Notes under the pieces: generated by a model | Database searches by the model: none | What the model saw: the letters and a program-made list of their open reading frames with translations, nothing else | Told to the model about the DNA's origin: nothing | DNA from: Syntrophales bacterium | Lineage (GTDB): Bacteria; Desulfobacterota; Syntrophia; Syntrophales; UBA2210 | DNA: 57,552 nucleotides | Assembly: GCA_023228425.1 (NCBI GenBank) | Contig: JALOBE010000016.1 | Location: 1-57,552, forward strand | Direction of reading: 5' to 3' | Shown: piece after piece, positions 1-10,329 of the stretch | Position numbering within the stretch: the first letter of the stretch is position 1 | Layout of the letters: the number at the start of each line of letters is the position of its first letter | Translations under genes and position numbers: made by a program

Positions 1-1
1 T

Positions 2-3000
2 CTGGCTGGAAAACCCATGGTGGTCGTTGCCTCCACGGAGGCTCTCCTTCAACGGGTCATGCCCATGGAGGTGCTGGGTGACTACCTGGAAATGATCTCT
101 CCCGGAGACCGCCGTGAGCGGGAAAGGCTGGAGGAAAAGCTCATCGCCGGAGGATACCAGCGGGTTTCTCTCGTCGAAGAGCCCGGCGAATTCAGCCTGC
201 GGGGATTCATTGCCGATATATACTCGCCCGCCGAGGACAGCCCCGTGAGAATCGAGTTTTTTGGTGACGATATTGAATCGATCCGGCAATTCAACCCTGA
301 AACGCAACGGTCCCTCAAAGAAGTATCCTCCTTCATCCTGGCCCCGGCCGGAGAAATAGTCATCACAGGGGAATCGAAGGCACGGGCGCTTCATAACTTG
401 AGAATCCGGGCCGCCGGGCTTGACCTTCCGAAAGCCCGCCGGGACGCTCTGGCGGACTTCATTGAAAACGGCATCCTGCCGGCCGCGGCCGCGCAGTTCC
501 TCCCTCTCTTCTACGATGAAACCCCATCAGGGGAAATCGGTGGTGACGGACCGGAAACCATCGTCGATTATCTTCCGGGAAAGGGTGTCATGGCCTTCCT
601 GGATCGCGCAGGCATCGAGGCTACGGAACACGCCATGAACGACCGGATCGAAGGCTTTATCGGAAAAGCTCTCGAGGAAGAGCGGTTCTATCTCGACAGG
701 AATTCGCTCTTCGCCTCTCTGGATCAGGTGAGACGACGATCCGTGGGGCTGCGGCATCTCCTGTTCGACGAATTTCAGGATCGTCGGGAAGACCGGCGGT
801 TCGTCTTTTCCACGGAACCGCAAAGCGGCATCAACCCGACAGTGATAAAGGATGACACCGACGGTGGCCCCCTGACCTCCTTCGCCGAGCAGGTGCGAAC
901 CCGGATGAAGGAAGGCATCCTGACGGTCTTTCTCTGTGCCGAAGACGACATTCCCCGCGTCAGCCATCTTTTCGAAAGCTACGGCCTTCCGGTGGAAGAA
1001 TCGCGGCGGCCCTTCCCGTCCGACCTGGAGCGGTTCAGCGGTATCGGAACGCTCCTGCTGAAGGCCGGCAGGATCTCGGAGGGATTCCTGTACGGTCCCC
1101 TGAAGCTTTCCTGTGTGTGTCAGGAGGATCTTTTCGGAAAAAAAATACGGCGACGCAGGAGAGCTTTCTCGCGGGAAGGGTATTTCCTGAAATCCTTCGG
1201 TGAGTTGAAGGAAGGCGACTCCATCGTTCACATGGATCATGGAATCGGACTGTACCGAGGTCTCGAGCGGCTGTCAGCGGCGGGAATCGACAGCGATTTC
1301 ATTCTCCTCGAGTATCAGGGCGGCGACAAGTTGTACCTTCCCGTGGACCGCCTCGACCAGATTCAGCGTTACGTGGGTCCCGACGGCTTTACCCCTCCCA
1401 CGGACCGCCTGGGAGGTACTTCCTGGGAAACGGTCAAAAAACGGGTCGGGGAATCGGTGCGAAAGATCGCCGAGGACCTGGTGGCGCTCTATGCCGCCCG
1501 GGAGATAACGGAGGGGCACAGCTTCTCCATGAATGAACAAATCTTTGACGAATTCGCCGCATCCTTCGAACACGAAGAGACACCCGACCAGGCCCGGACC
1601 ATCGACGATATCAACCAGGACATGACGGACCCGAAACCCATGGACCGTCTCGTCTGCGGCGACGCGGGGTTCGGCAAGACAGAGGCGGCCTTGAGAGCTT
1701 CTTTCAGGGCCGCCATGGACGGAACCCAGGTGGCCCTGCTGGTTCCCACCACAATCCTGGCGGAACAGCACTTCCGTACGTTCAGGGCCCGTTTTGCCGA
1801 CTGGCCCGTGCGCGTGGAGGTCCTCAACCGTTTCAGGACAAGGAAGGAGCAGGCGGCCATCGTGGAGGACATCAACAAGGGGCTGGTGGATATTGTCATC
1901 GGCACTCACCGGCTCTTGCAGAAAGACGTGTCATTTCGAAATCTCGGGCTGGTCATTATCGACGAGGAACAGCGCTTCGGCGTCACCCACAAGGAGAAAC
2001 TCAAAAAGTTGAGAACCCGCGTGGATGTACTGACGCTGACGGCGACGCCGATCCCGCGAACCCTCCAGCTTTCGCTGGTCGGCCTGCGGGACCTGTCGAC
2101 AATCGACACCCCGCCCGAGGGACGCCAGGCCGTGCGGGTGTACGTGGCCGAATTCGATGAAGATCTGATTCGGGACGCCATCACCGAGGAACTGGAACGG
2201 GGGGGACAGGTTTTTTTCATCCACGATCGGATCCGGTCCATCGAGGGAATCGCCCGGACGATACGGCGTATTGTCCCGGATGCCGGGGTCGCCGTGGCCC
2301 ACGGCCGGATGAAGACGGGGGAACTCGAGGACGTCATGATCGGTTTTCTCAACCGTGCCGTTGATGTCCTGGTCTGTACGACCATCGTCGGCTCAGGCGT
2401 GGACATGCCGACGGTCAATACCATTATAATCAACCGGGCCGACCGGTTCGGCCTGTCACAGCTCTACCAGCTCCGCGGCCGTGTGGGGCGGTCCCGGGAA
2501 AGCGCCGCCGCTTACCTGCTCATCCCCCGAGGGGCCGTGCTTACCAAGGACGCCCGGAAGCGCCTTCGCGTGGCCCAGGAGTTTACCACTCCCGGATCGG
2601 GATTCAAGGTGGCCGCCCACGATCTGGAAATACGGGGAGCCGGTAATATCCTGGGCGTGTCCCAGTCGGGGCACGTGTCTGCCGTGGGGTACGAACTCTA
2701 TACGGAGATGATGGAAAAGGCGATCATGGAGCTCCGGGGGGAAAAACGTGAAGATCGATCGGCCCAACCGGAGATACGCCTGGGAATACCCGCCTTCATC
2801 CCCGACGAGTACGTCACGGACACCCACAACCGTCTGGTCATCTACAAGAAGGCCTCCATGGCGGCATCGACTGAGGAATTGTCCGAGCTGCGGGAAGAAC
2901 TGGCCGATCGTTACGGGCCGGTGCCCCGGGCCGTGAAGAACCTGCTTCGTCTCATCTCCATCAGGATCCGCCTCAGGGCAATCAGGGCTCTTGAACTCGG

Positions 3001-3211
3001 CTATGACGGCAGGTACCTGACCATAGCCTTCTCGAAGGACACCCCCGTTCCTCCGGAGACGATCCTCGAACTCGCCAGGAGCCGCCGCGATGACATGCGT
3101 TTCACGGCAGATTCCCGTCTTTCCATCTCGATCCCCGGCCTCGATGACGACGGGCGCATGGGGGAAGCGGAGAAGCTTATATCCCTTCTTACGGAAGGCA
3201 GTGTTCCCTGA
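2..3211 (+). CDS. mfd: Transcription-repair coupling factor Mfd, N-terminus cut by window edge
   Basis: Mfd is an ATP-driven translocase that removes RNA polymerase stalled at DNA lesions and recruits UvrA. The frame is open from the first codon of the window, and 1069 residues are visible; family members are about 1150, so roughly 100 N-terminal residues lie outside. Visible in order: the UvrB-like N-terminal module; the CarD/TRCF RNA-polymerase-interaction domain around residues 395-470 (HMDHGIGLYRGLE); a superfamily 2 helicase core with Walker A GDAGFGKTEAA near residue 550, the DEEQRFG box near 650, TATPIPRTLQLSL, and the arginine-finger motif QLRGRVGRS; and the C-terminal TRCF domain. 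The Walker A has Ala where most Mfd proteins have Val (GDVGFGKT). It lies upstream of a SurA-like gene and uvrA on the same strand. Confidence 0.97.
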   Translation: MAGKPMVVVASTEALLQRVMPMEVLGDYLEMISPGDRRERERLEEKLIAGGYQRVSLVEEPGEFSLRGFIADIYSPAEDSPVRIEFFGDDIESIRQFNPETQRSLKEVSSFILAPAGEIVITGESKARALHNLRIRAAGLDLPKARRDALADFIENGILPAAAAQFLPLFYDETPSGEIGGDGPETIVDYLPGKGVMAFLDRAGIEATEHAMNDRIEGFIGKALEEERFYLDRNSLFASLDQVRRRSVGLRHLLFDEFQDRREDRRFVFSTEPQSGINPTVIKDDTDGGPLTSFAEQVRTRMKEGILTVFLCAEDDIPRVSHLFESYGLPVEESRRPFPSDLERFSGIGTLLLKAGRISEGFLYGPLKLSCVCQEDLFGKKIRRRRRAFSREGYFLKSFGELKEGDSIVHMDHGIGLYRGLERLSAAGIDSDFILLEYQGGDKLYLPVDRLDQIQRYVGPDGFTPPTDRLGGTSWETVKKRVGESVRKIAEDLVALYAAREITEGHSFSMNEQIFDEFAASFEHEETPDQARTIDDINQDMTDPKPMDRLVCGDAGFGKTEAALRASFRAAMDGTQVALLVPTTILAEQHFRTFRARFADWPVRVEVLNRFRTRKEQAAIVEDINKGLVDIVIGTHRLLQKDVSFRNLGLVIIDEEQRFGVTHKEKLKKLRTRVDVLTLTATPIPRTLQLSLVGLRDLSTIDTPPEGRQAVRVYVAEFDEDLIRDAITEELERGGQVFFIHDRIRSIEGIARTIRRIVPDAGVAVAHGRMKTGELEDVMIGFLNRAVDVLVCTTIVGSGVDMPTVNTIIINRADRFGLSQLYQLRGRVGRSRESAAAYLLIPRGAVLTKDARKRLRVAQEFTTPGSGFKVAAHDLEIRGAGNILGVSQSGHVSAVGYELYTEMMEKAIMELRGEKREDRSAQPEIRLGIPAFIPDEYVTDTHNRLVIYKKASMAASTEELSELREELADRYGPVPRAVKNLLRLISIRIRLRAIRALELGYDGRYLTIAFSKDTPVPPETILELARSRRDDMRFTADSRLSISIPGLDDDGRMGEAEKLISLLTEGSVP

Positions 3212-3305
3212 ATCTTCGCCTGCGCCGGGAACGGCCATGTTTTTTATTGAATAAAGATTGTGCTTCTGTTACCTTCGACAGGACACATCACGCTGGAGAT
3301 AAATA

Positions 3306-4283
3306 ATGAAATCAAGCAGTACTGTAGGAGGCTTTCTCCTCGTAGCCCTGTTGATCCTTCTTGTCTCACCGCTTTATGCCCACACGGACCGGGTTGTGGC
3401 GGTGGTAAATAATGACATCATTACGCTGGAAGAGCTCAACAGGCATTTCGCCCCCTTTCTTCAGCGGATCGAAGCGGATCCCCGAACGAGGGAGGATGAG
3501 AGCGTCATGCAGGAAGGCAGGCGCCTCATTCTCGACCGCATGATCCGGGAGCTTCTCATGAAGCAGGAGGCTGAACGGCTCAATATCGTGGTGCGGGACG
3601 ATGACGTGGACTCCTATATCGAAGAGACGCTCACCGAAAGCGCCATGACCAGACGGGACCTCCTTACAGAGCTTTCCCGGGAGAACTCAAGCTTTGAGGA
3701 ATACCGGGAATCGGTGCGGCGCGACATCATGAAGGCACGGCTCATCGGCCGGGAAATCAGGGCGAAAGTCCACATCAGCGAAGAGGATATCGGCGCCTAC
3801 TACAGAGAACACCGCGACCTGTACGAAGGGAAGGGAGCGGTGAGAATCCAGCAGATATTTACGGAGGTACCCCGGGGGAGCGACGACGACGCCAGGGAGG
3901 AGCTCAAGGCCCGTGCCGAGGCTATACACGAGCAACTCATGGCGGGGGGGGGAGAAAGCTTCGATACCCTGGCCAGGCAGTACGCGCAGGGTGCCCGGGC
4001 ACGCACGGGCGGAGACATGGGCTTCATAGAAAAGGGCACGATCCTGCCGGAGGTGGAAAGCGTGGCCTTTGCTCTCGGCAGGGGTGAGGTAAGCGGCGTC
4101 ATCGAATCGCCCGCAGGATTTCATATCATCAGGGTTCTGGACAAGCGGGGATCAGGACTGAAGCCGCTCGAGGAAGTGCGTCAGGAAATCATTGACACCA
4201 TCGGCGAAAAACGAATGGAAGAACGGTTCCAGGAATGGCTTGAAGACCTGAAGGAAAAATCCTACGTCGACGTACGGTTATAG
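3306..4283 (+). CDS. Periplasmic SurA/PpiC-type peptidyl-prolyl isomerase
   Basis: Predicted periplasmic chaperone and proline isomerase of 325 residues. It starts with a signal peptide (hydrophobic core GFLLVALLILLVSPLYA, cleavage near residue 25), followed by the SurA N-terminal domain (VVAVVNNDIITLEELNR) and a single PpiC rotamase domain at about residues 180-280 (IQQIF, GGDMGFIEKG, FHIIRVLDKR). E. coli SurA has two rotamase domains; this protein has one, as in many deltaproteobacterial homologues, so SurA-like is safer than SurA. The ATG is preceded by GGAG with normal spacing. It lies 94 bp after mfd and 66 bp before uvrA, probably in one transcription unit. Its likely role is folding of outer-membrane or exported proteins. 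Confidence 0.9.
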   Translation: MKSSSTVGGFLLVALLILLVSPLYAHTDRVVAVVNNDIITLEELNRHFAPFLQRIEADPRTREDESVMQEGRRLILDRMIRELLMKQEAERLNIVVRDDDVDSYIEETLTESAMTRRDLLTELSRENSSFEEYRESVRRDIMKARLIGREIRAKVHISEEDIGAYYREHRDLYEGKGAVRIQQIFTEVPRGSDDDAREELKARAEAIHEQLMAGGGESFDTLARQYAQGARARTGGDMGFIEKGTILPEVESVAFALGRGEVSGVIESPAGFHIIRVLDKRGSGLKPLEEVRQEIIDTIGEKRMEERFQEWLEDLKEKSYVDVRL

Positions 4284-4349
4284 GGGATGATTCCAGCCTC
4301 TTGCCGGGTCTTGAAGAAAAACCATCAAAAGGAACGTTCGTCTTAAACA

Positions 4350-7172
4350 ATGAATTCTATCGTGGTCCGTGGGGCCTGTCAGCATAACCTTAAAAATATC
4401 GACCTGCATATTCCCCGGGACAACCTGGTGGTAATCACCGGGGTCAGTGGATCGGGGAAGTCCTCCCTTGCATTCGATACTATCTACGCCGAGGGCCAGC
4501 GCCGATACGTGGAATCCCTGTCCACCTACGCCCGTCAGTTTATCGGCCGGATGGACAAGCCCGACGTGGAGTCCATCGAGGGCCTTTCTCCGGCCATTGC
4601 CATAGAACAGCGTTCGGCAAGCCATAACCCGCGATCCACCGTGGGAACCGTTACGGAGACCTACGATTATCTGAGGCTCCTCTTCGCCCGCGTGGGTGTT
4701 CCCCATTGCCCCCGGTGCGGTCGTGAAATCCGGTCACAAACAATTGAGATGATGATAGAGCAGGTCACGGCCCTGCCGGAGGCGACCCGGCTGCAGGTGC
4801 TCGCTCCGCTCGTCCGGGGGAAAAAGGGGGAGTTCCACAGGGAACTGGAGCGCCTGAGAAGGGAGGGATTCTCCCGTGTCCGCCTGGACGGCACCCTCCG
4901 CGATCTTTCCGATGAGATTGCCCTCGACAAAAACAAACGGCATGACATCGATGTTGTCGTAGACCGTCTGGTGGTCCGGGAAGGGATGAGGAAACGGCTC
5001 AGGGACTCCCTGGAAACGGCCCTGGGGCTTTCAGGAGGCGTCGTCCGGATGGCCTTCGACGGTGACGACCGTGACGATCTCCTCTTCAGCGAGCATTACG
5101 CCTGCGACGTCTGCGGCATAAGCGTTCCGGAAATTGCCCCCCGGGTGTTCTCCTTCAACACCCCCTACGGGGCCTGCCCGGACTGTGACGGCCTGGGTAC
5201 GAAATTCTTTTTCGACGTCGACCTGGTCATACCTGACCCCGGCCTTTCCATCCGGGAAGGGGCCATCGTGCCCTGGGAAAAGAGAACCTCCCTGTACTTC
5301 TACCAGATGCTGGAAGCACTCTCCGCCCACTACGGCATCGACGTCAACCGGCCTTTCAACCGCCTTTCCGAAGCAATACAGAATGTCATTCTCTACGGGT
5401 CGGGCGACGAAGCAATCGAATTCTACTTCGACCGGAAGGGAAGGAGGCATTTTTACCGCAGGACGTTTGAAGGGGTCATTCCGACACTGGACCGGCGGTA
5501 CCGCGAATCGGACTCCCGGGATGCCCGGATCGACTTCGCCCGGTACATGAACGTCACCGATTGCCCCACCTGTGGAGGGGCCCGCCTGAAGCAGGAAAGC
5601 CTCTCCGTCCTGGTGGGGGGCATGAATATCTACCAGGTCTGCCTGCTATCGATCCGCAGATGCATGGAATTCATGGAATCCCTTGATCTTCGGGGACAGC
5701 AGGCCCTCATAGCCGGACCGATTCTCAAGGAAATCATAGCCCGATTGCGGTTTCTCATGGATGTGGGCATGGATTACCTGAACCTCGCCAGGTCGTCCGG
5801 AACTCTCTCGGGCGGTGAATGGCAGCGCATACGGCTCGCCACACAGATAGGTTCGGGACTGGTGGGAGTCCTGTACGTACTTGACGAACCCACCATAGGG
5901 CTCCACCCCCGCGATAATCTCCGTCTCCTGGACACGCTGAAGCGGCTGCGGGACATGGGCAATACCATCCTCGTGGTCGAGCATGACGCCACCGTCATGA
6001 ACGCCTCGGACCACATCATAGACATGGGGCCCGGCGCGGGCCTGGAAGGCGGCGATGTCGTCTTCCAGGGAACGCCGGAAGAAGCCCGCTTATCGCGAAC
6101 ATCTCTCACGGGCAGATATCTTTCGGGCGAGCTTTTCATCCCTCTGCCGGACAGACGACGGTCCCTGCCGGATCGATTCATCCGCATCGAGGGAGCTGAA
6201 GAAAACAACCTCAGAAAAATCGACATAGTGATTCCCTGCGGTCTGTTCACCTGTGTCACCGGGGTCTCCGGTTCCGGCAAAAGCACCCTGGTGATCGAAA
6301 CACTCTACAAAGTTTTGAGAAACCGCCTGAACAAGGAAAAGATCCGAACGGGCAGGATTTCCCGCCTCGCCGATACGGGCGGCATCGAGCGGACCATCAT
6401 GATGGATCAGCAGCCCATCGGCAGAACGCCCCGCTCAAACCCGGCAACCTACACAGGTGTTTTTACCCCCATCCGGGAACTTTTCAGTCGCCTTCCGGAA
6501 TCGAATGCCCGGGGCTACAAACCGGGGCGCTTCAGTTTCAACGTGAAGGGAGGCCGCTGCGAAGCCTGCCGGGGCGACGGCCTGACCCGGATCGAGATGC
6601 ACTTTCTGGCTGATGTGTATGTAACCTGTGATGTCTGCGGTGGAAAGCGCTTCAACAGGGATACGCTGGACATCCTGTACCGCGGGAAGAGTATCGCCGA
6701 TATCCTGGACATGACCGTGGACCAGGCATTGGATTTTTTCGACGCCATCCCCCGCATCAGGTCAAAACTCAAGCTGCTCGCCCAGGTGGGCCTCGGCTAC
6801 GTCAGGCTCGGCCAGTCGGCGACAACCCTTTCCGGAGGGGAGGCCCAGAGGATCAAACTGTCCCGCGAACTGGCAAAGCGCAACTCACGCAGTACGCTTT
6901 ATGTTCTTGACGAACCCACGATCGGGCTTCATATCGCCGATATCGAGAAGCTCCTGGCGGTGCTCCAGAGACTGGTCGACCGGGGGAACACGGTGGTAGT
7001 GATAGAACACAATCTCGACGTCATCAAGTGCGCCGATCACATAATCGACATGGGCCCCGAAGGAGGCCAGGGAGGAGGGGCCATCGTTGCCTCGGGAACC
7101 CCCGAGGAAATCCGGAGTGCTCCCGAATCCCTCACGGGTACGTTTCTGCGTCCCGTCCTTGCCGGTCCCTGA
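4350..7172 (+). CDS. uvrA: Excinuclease ABC subunit A
   Basis: Damage-recognition ATPase of nucleotide excision repair, 940 residues, full length. Two ABC modules are visible: Walker A GVSGSGKSSLAFDT near residue 31 and GVSGSGKSTLVIETL near 640, with signature motifs LSGGEWQRIRLATQ near 486 and LSGGEAQRIKLSREL near 828. The paired Cys motifs of the zinc modules are present (CPRCG; CDVCG with CPDCDGLGT; CEACRGDG with CDVCGGKRF). It ends 4 bp before the convergent nadD stop codon. Linkage with mfd, its functional partner in transcription-coupled repair, is consistent with a repair cluster. Confidence 0.98.
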   Translation: MNSIVVRGACQHNLKNIDLHIPRDNLVVITGVSGSGKSSLAFDTIYAEGQRRYVESLSTYARQFIGRMDKPDVESIEGLSPAIAIEQRSASHNPRSTVGTVTETYDYLRLLFARVGVPHCPRCGREIRSQTIEMMIEQVTALPEATRLQVLAPLVRGKKGEFHRELERLRREGFSRVRLDGTLRDLSDEIALDKNKRHDIDVVVDRLVVREGMRKRLRDSLETALGLSGGVVRMAFDGDDRDDLLFSEHYACDVCGISVPEIAPRVFSFNTPYGACPDCDGLGTKFFFDVDLVIPDPGLSIREGAIVPWEKRTSLYFYQMLEALSAHYGIDVNRPFNRLSEAIQNVILYGSGDEAIEFYFDRKGRRHFYRRTFEGVIPTLDRRYRESDSRDARIDFARYMNVTDCPTCGGARLKQESLSVLVGGMNIYQVCLLSIRRCMEFMESLDLRGQQALIAGPILKEIIARLRFLMDVGMDYLNLARSSGTLSGGEWQRIRLATQIGSGLVGVLYVLDEPTIGLHPRDNLRLLDTLKRLRDMGNTILVVEHDATVMNASDHIIDMGPGAGLEGGDVVFQGTPEEARLSRTSLTGRYLSGELFIPLPDRRRSLPDRFIRIEGAEENNLRKIDIVIPCGLFTCVTGVSGSGKSTLVIETLYKVLRNRLNKEKIRTGRISRLADTGGIERTIMMDQQPIGRTPRSNPATYTGVFTPIRELFSRLPESNARGYKPGRFSFNVKGGRCEACRGDGLTRIEMHFLADVYVTCDVCGGKRFNRDTLDILYRGKSIADILDMTVDQALDFFDAIPRIRSKLKLLAQVGLGYVRLGQSATTLSGGEAQRIKLSRELAKRNSRSTLYVLDEPTIGLHIADIEKLLAVLQRLVDRGNTVVVIEHNLDVIKCADHIIDMGPEGGQGGGAIVASGTPEEIRSAPESLTGTFLRPVLAGP

Positions 7173-7176
7173 AGGG

Positions 7177-7821
7177 TTACCGGTACAATCCTCCGGATTC
7201 GATATAGCTCATAACCCCGTCGGGCAGGAGATACCGGATCGACCGTCGGGCGGCACACCGTCTCCTGATGTCCGTGGACGATATGTCCAGAAGGGTGAGA
7301 CGCCTGAAGCAGACGGCCCCGCCGCGGTTCCCGCGGTAACACTCATCGGCGGCGTCATAGGAGAAATCGGCTCGATCGTCGGCGGGCAGCACGTCCCGAA
7401 GGGTTTTTTCTTCGGAGCCGGGCCGGGTCATGACGATGATACTGTAGCACTGGAGCAGATCGCGCCAGTCTTTCCAGCAGGTTATGTCCTGAAAGGCATC
7501 CTGTCCCATGATGAAGCAGAACTCCGTTCCATCGGGATACTCCCGGACGAACTCCCGCACCGTGTCAATGGAATAGGACGGACCTTCCCGCCGGTACTCC
7601 CGTTCAGACAGGGCAAAGGAAGGATTGCCGGCGATGGCGATTCTCACCATGGCGGCGCGATGGTGGAAGGAGAGGAGGGATCGCTCCTCCTTGAGGGGTT
7701 GCCGGGCCGCCGGTATGAATATCATTTTATCGAGGTCAAGCAGTTCTACAAGCTCTTCGGCGCACCTCAAGTGTCCCAGGTGAATCGGGTCGAAACTTCC
7801 GCCGAAAAGGCCCACCTTCAT
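7177..7821 (-). CDS. nadD: Nicotinate-nucleotide adenylyltransferase
   Basis: Converts nicotinate mononucleotide and ATP to deamido-NAD in NAD biosynthesis. The 214-residue protein has the nucleotidyltransferase motif GGSFDPIHLGH at residues 8-18 and the C-terminal ISSTDIR motif near residue 183, both typical of NadD. The ATG overlaps the proA stop codon (ATGA), so the two genes are translationally coupled. The gene is convergent with uvrA, with only four bases between the stop codons and no obvious terminator hairpin. Confidence 0.96.
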   Translation of the reverse strand: MKVGLFGGSFDPIHLGHLRCAEELVELLDLDKMIFIPAARQPLKEERSLLSFHHRAAMVRIAIAGNPSFALSEREYRREGPSYSIDTVREFVREYPDGTEFCFIMGQDAFQDITCWKDWRDLLQCYSIIVMTRPGSEEKTLRDVLPADDRADFSYDAADECYRGNRGGAVCFRRLTLLDISSTDIRRRCAARRSIRYLLPDGVMSYIESGGLYR

Positions 7822-9083
7822 GATCTCAGTTGTCCGTCACCGTAGATGATGAATTTTGTTGTCGTCAGCTCCTCAAGCCCCATGGGTCCAAAGGCGTGAA
7901 GCTTTGTGGTGCTGATGCCGATTTCCGCCCCGAGACCCAGTTGAAAGCCGTCGCTGAATCGCGTCGAGGCGTTTGCCAGCACCGTTGAAGAATTGACCTC
8001 ATTGACGAAACGCCGGGCGTTCTGATAATCGCCCGTGACGATAGACTCCGTGTGAAGCGATCCGTAGGACGCGATATGGTCCATGGCCATGTCCAGGTCA
8101 TCCACCACCCTCACAGCCAGGATAAGATCGAGATACTCTTCATACCAGTCCTCTTCCGTGGCCTCCTCGATACCCGGAAGGATCGTCCTGGTCCTGTCGC
8201 AGCCCCGAAGGACGACTCCGGCCGCGTGCAGTTTCTCCGCCACTCTCGGAAGAAAGGACTGCGCGATATCGCGGTGTACAAGGAGTGTTTCCATGGCGTT
8301 GCAGACGCCGGGCCGCTGGACCTTCGCGTTGAGGCAGATGTCGACGGCCATTTCGGGATCGGCGGCGGCGTCCACAAAGACATGACAGACACCCTTGTAG
8401 TGCTTGATCACCGGTATCCGCGAAAGGCGAACCACGGTCCTGATGAGGTCTTCTCCGCCCCGGGGAATGATCAGATCAATGTAGTCTTCCAGCGTCAGAA
8501 GCTCCTCAACGGCGGATCGGTCCGTGGTCGGCAGGGTCTGAACGGCCGTCACGGGAATTCCGGTGGATTTCAAGGCCTCCTGGAGTATGGCCGTTATGGC
8601 GCAATTTGAATGAAAAGCCTCGGATCCTCCCCGAAGAATGACGCTGTTACCCGATTTCAGGCAGAGGGCCGCCGCGTCGGCGGTGACGTTGGGCCGGGAT
8701 TCGTAGATGATGCCGATCACACCCAGGGGAATCCGCATGCGACCCACCTGGAGCCCGTTCGGCCGCTTCCACATGGAGGTTACAACACCAACGGGATCGG
8801 GCAGTGCCGCCACTTCCCGCAGTCCCACCGCCATGGCGTCGATGGATTCTTCCGTCAGGCGCAGCCTGTCGATCATGGGATCCGACAGGCCTGCTTCCCG
8901 GGCTTTTCCCAGGTCTTTCCCGTTTTCAGCGATAAGACGGGGCATTGCCTCGATGAGCCTCTCGGCCATGGCGATCAGTGCCCTGTTCTTGGTTTCCGAA
9001 GAAAGCGACGCAATGACCCGGGCGGCCTTTTTCGCGTCAGACGCAAGCTCCATGACTGGTCCCGATATATTTGACATACCCAT
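7818..9083 (-). CDS. proA: Gamma-glutamyl phosphate reductase
   Basis: NADPH-dependent reduction of gamma-glutamyl phosphate to glutamate-5-semialdehyde in proline synthesis, cytosolic. At 421 residues it is of normal family length, with the catalytic-cysteine segment QRPGVCNAMETLLVH and the N-terminal ALD-like fold. Two in-frame ATGs lie close together; the second (9077) has GAGG six bases upstream and may be the true start, shortening the protein by two residues. It overlaps nadD by 4 bp. No proB (glutamate kinase) is next to it in this window. Confidence 0.96.
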   Translation of the reverse strand: MGMSNISGPVMELASDAKKAARVIASLSSETKNRALIAMAERLIEAMPRLIAENGKDLGKAREAGLSDPMIDRLRLTEESIDAMAVGLREVAALPDPVGVVTSMWKRPNGLQVGRMRIPLGVIGIIYESRPNVTADAAALCLKSGNSVILRGGSEAFHSNCAITAILQEALKSTGIPVTAVQTLPTTDRSAVEELLTLEDYIDLIIPRGGEDLIRTVVRLSRIPVIKHYKGVCHVFVDAAADPEMAVDICLNAKVQRPGVCNAMETLLVHRDIAQSFLPRVAEKLHAAGVVLRGCDRTRTILPGIEEATEEDWYEEYLDLILAVRVVDDLDMAMDHIASYGSLHTESIVTGDYQNARRFVNEVNSSTVLANASTRFSDGFQLGLGAEIGISTTKLHAFGPMGLEELTTTKFIIYGDGQLRS

Positions 9084-9250
9084 CCTCGCGGCAGGTTTTT
9101 TGAAGGGCCGATGCTCTCGAACAGGCCTTTTTCATTGAGATAGCGAACTGTATAGTATATGAACCTACCTGTCAAGATTCGTAAAATGGTGCCGGATGCT
9201 TGATTGTGACTTTTTCGAGGCCGCCGGGATTCAAAGGATTGAAAGAAAAT

Positions 9251-10318
9251 ATGCGGGACCTTACCATTCGTGCCGGTTCAAACATCTACGAGATGATACG
9301 CGACGGCGAGCTGACGTTTGACCATGTTTCCACCGTGGTGGGGCCGGCCGTGGGCCCCCGGTGGTTCCTGGCCAGTGGTTTTGACCTGGCACTCCTGAAG
9401 GCCGGGGTCCTGGGAACCCGCCACCCCGTCACGCTTGCCGGATCTTCGGCCGGTGCCCTGCGCTTTGCCGCATGGGTTCAGCCCGAGTCTGTGGCAGCCT
9501 ATGAGCACCTGATTGACTCCTACATCCGGATGACCTTCACCCGCGAGGATACCCCGACGAGTATCCGGAAGGCCCTCGCCGACGTCATTGACAGTTTTGT
9601 CGAGGATGACGCGCTGCACTCCGCCCTGGCACACAGCACCTTTCGCATCGCCATAACAACAGCCCTGGCCAGGCATGTGACTTCGTCAGAAACCAGGCTG
9701 TTCCAGGCATCGGGAATTCTTGCCGCCGGCATTCTCAACATTGCGAGCTCTTCTCTGCTGTCATTGTTTTTCGACCCCACCGTGTTCTACAGCGGATATA
9801 CCCCTCCCCCCTTCTGTCTGAAACCGGATTTCACCGGGACTTCGATTCCCCTGAACGAGGCCAATTTCAAGCCGGCCCTCCTCGCGTCATCAGCGGTACC
9901 TCTGGCGGTATCGGGCGTCAGGAACATTTACGGAGCCCCCCACGGTGTCTACAGAGACGGAGGGCTGGTCGATTATCACGGAAACATGGACTACGCGAAG
10001 AACAACAAGGACGTGGTTCTTCTTTTTCACCACCAGGAACGGCAGATTCCCGCCTGGCTCGATCGGTACACCCCCTGGCGTTCGCTGCCGGAATCATGGA
10101 CCGCGAACCTGCTGGTGGTCTCTCCCACGAAGGAGTTCGTCGAGCGGCTGCCGGAGGGACGAATTCCCGACCGCCGTGATTTCAGGATTTTTGCCGGAGA
10201 CCCGTCGACGCGCATCAAGCAATGGCGAAGAGTGGTGGCCGAGTCAAGCATCCTGGGAGAGATGTTCCTGGAGTGTGTCACCGGCGGGAAGGCGGGGGGT
10301 GTTGTAACGAGGATCTGA
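9251..10318 (+). CDS. Patatin-like phospholipase family protein
   Basis: Putative Ser/Asp-dyad lipid acyl hydrolase of 355 residues. The nucleophile elbow GSSAG is near residue 65 (TLAGSSAGALRFA), and the catalytic-Asp motif DGG is in VYRDGGLVDYHGN. The glycine-rich oxyanion segment usual for the family is loose here (VVGPAVGPRWFLASG). The start chosen is ATG 9251, with AAAGGA about 12 bases upstream; a TTG at 9200 would add 17 residues with no family support. No signal peptide is seen. It is divergent from proA and is followed 11 bp later by the DUF2905 gene. Substrate cannot be inferred from sequence. Confidence 0.82.
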   Translation: MRDLTIRAGSNIYEMIRDGELTFDHVSTVVGPAVGPRWFLASGFDLALLKAGVLGTRHPVTLAGSSAGALRFAAWVQPESVAAYEHLIDSYIRMTFTREDTPTSIRKALADVIDSFVEDDALHSALAHSTFRIAITTALARHVTSSETRLFQASGILAAGILNIASSSLLSLFFDPTVFYSGYTPPPFCLKPDFTGTSIPLNEANFKPALLASSAVPLAVSGVRNIYGAPHGVYRDGGLVDYHGNMDYAKNNKDVVLLFHHQERQIPAWLDRYTPWRSLPESWTANLLVVSPTKEFVERLPEGRIPDRRDFRIFAGDPSTRIKQWRRVVAESSILGEMFLECVTGGKAGGVVTRI

Positions 10319-10329
10319 TCGGAGGCGCC

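Noticed and set aside
7087..7845. 252-codon open frame on the plus strand
   Set aside because: Antisense to nadD, which has diagnostic motifs.
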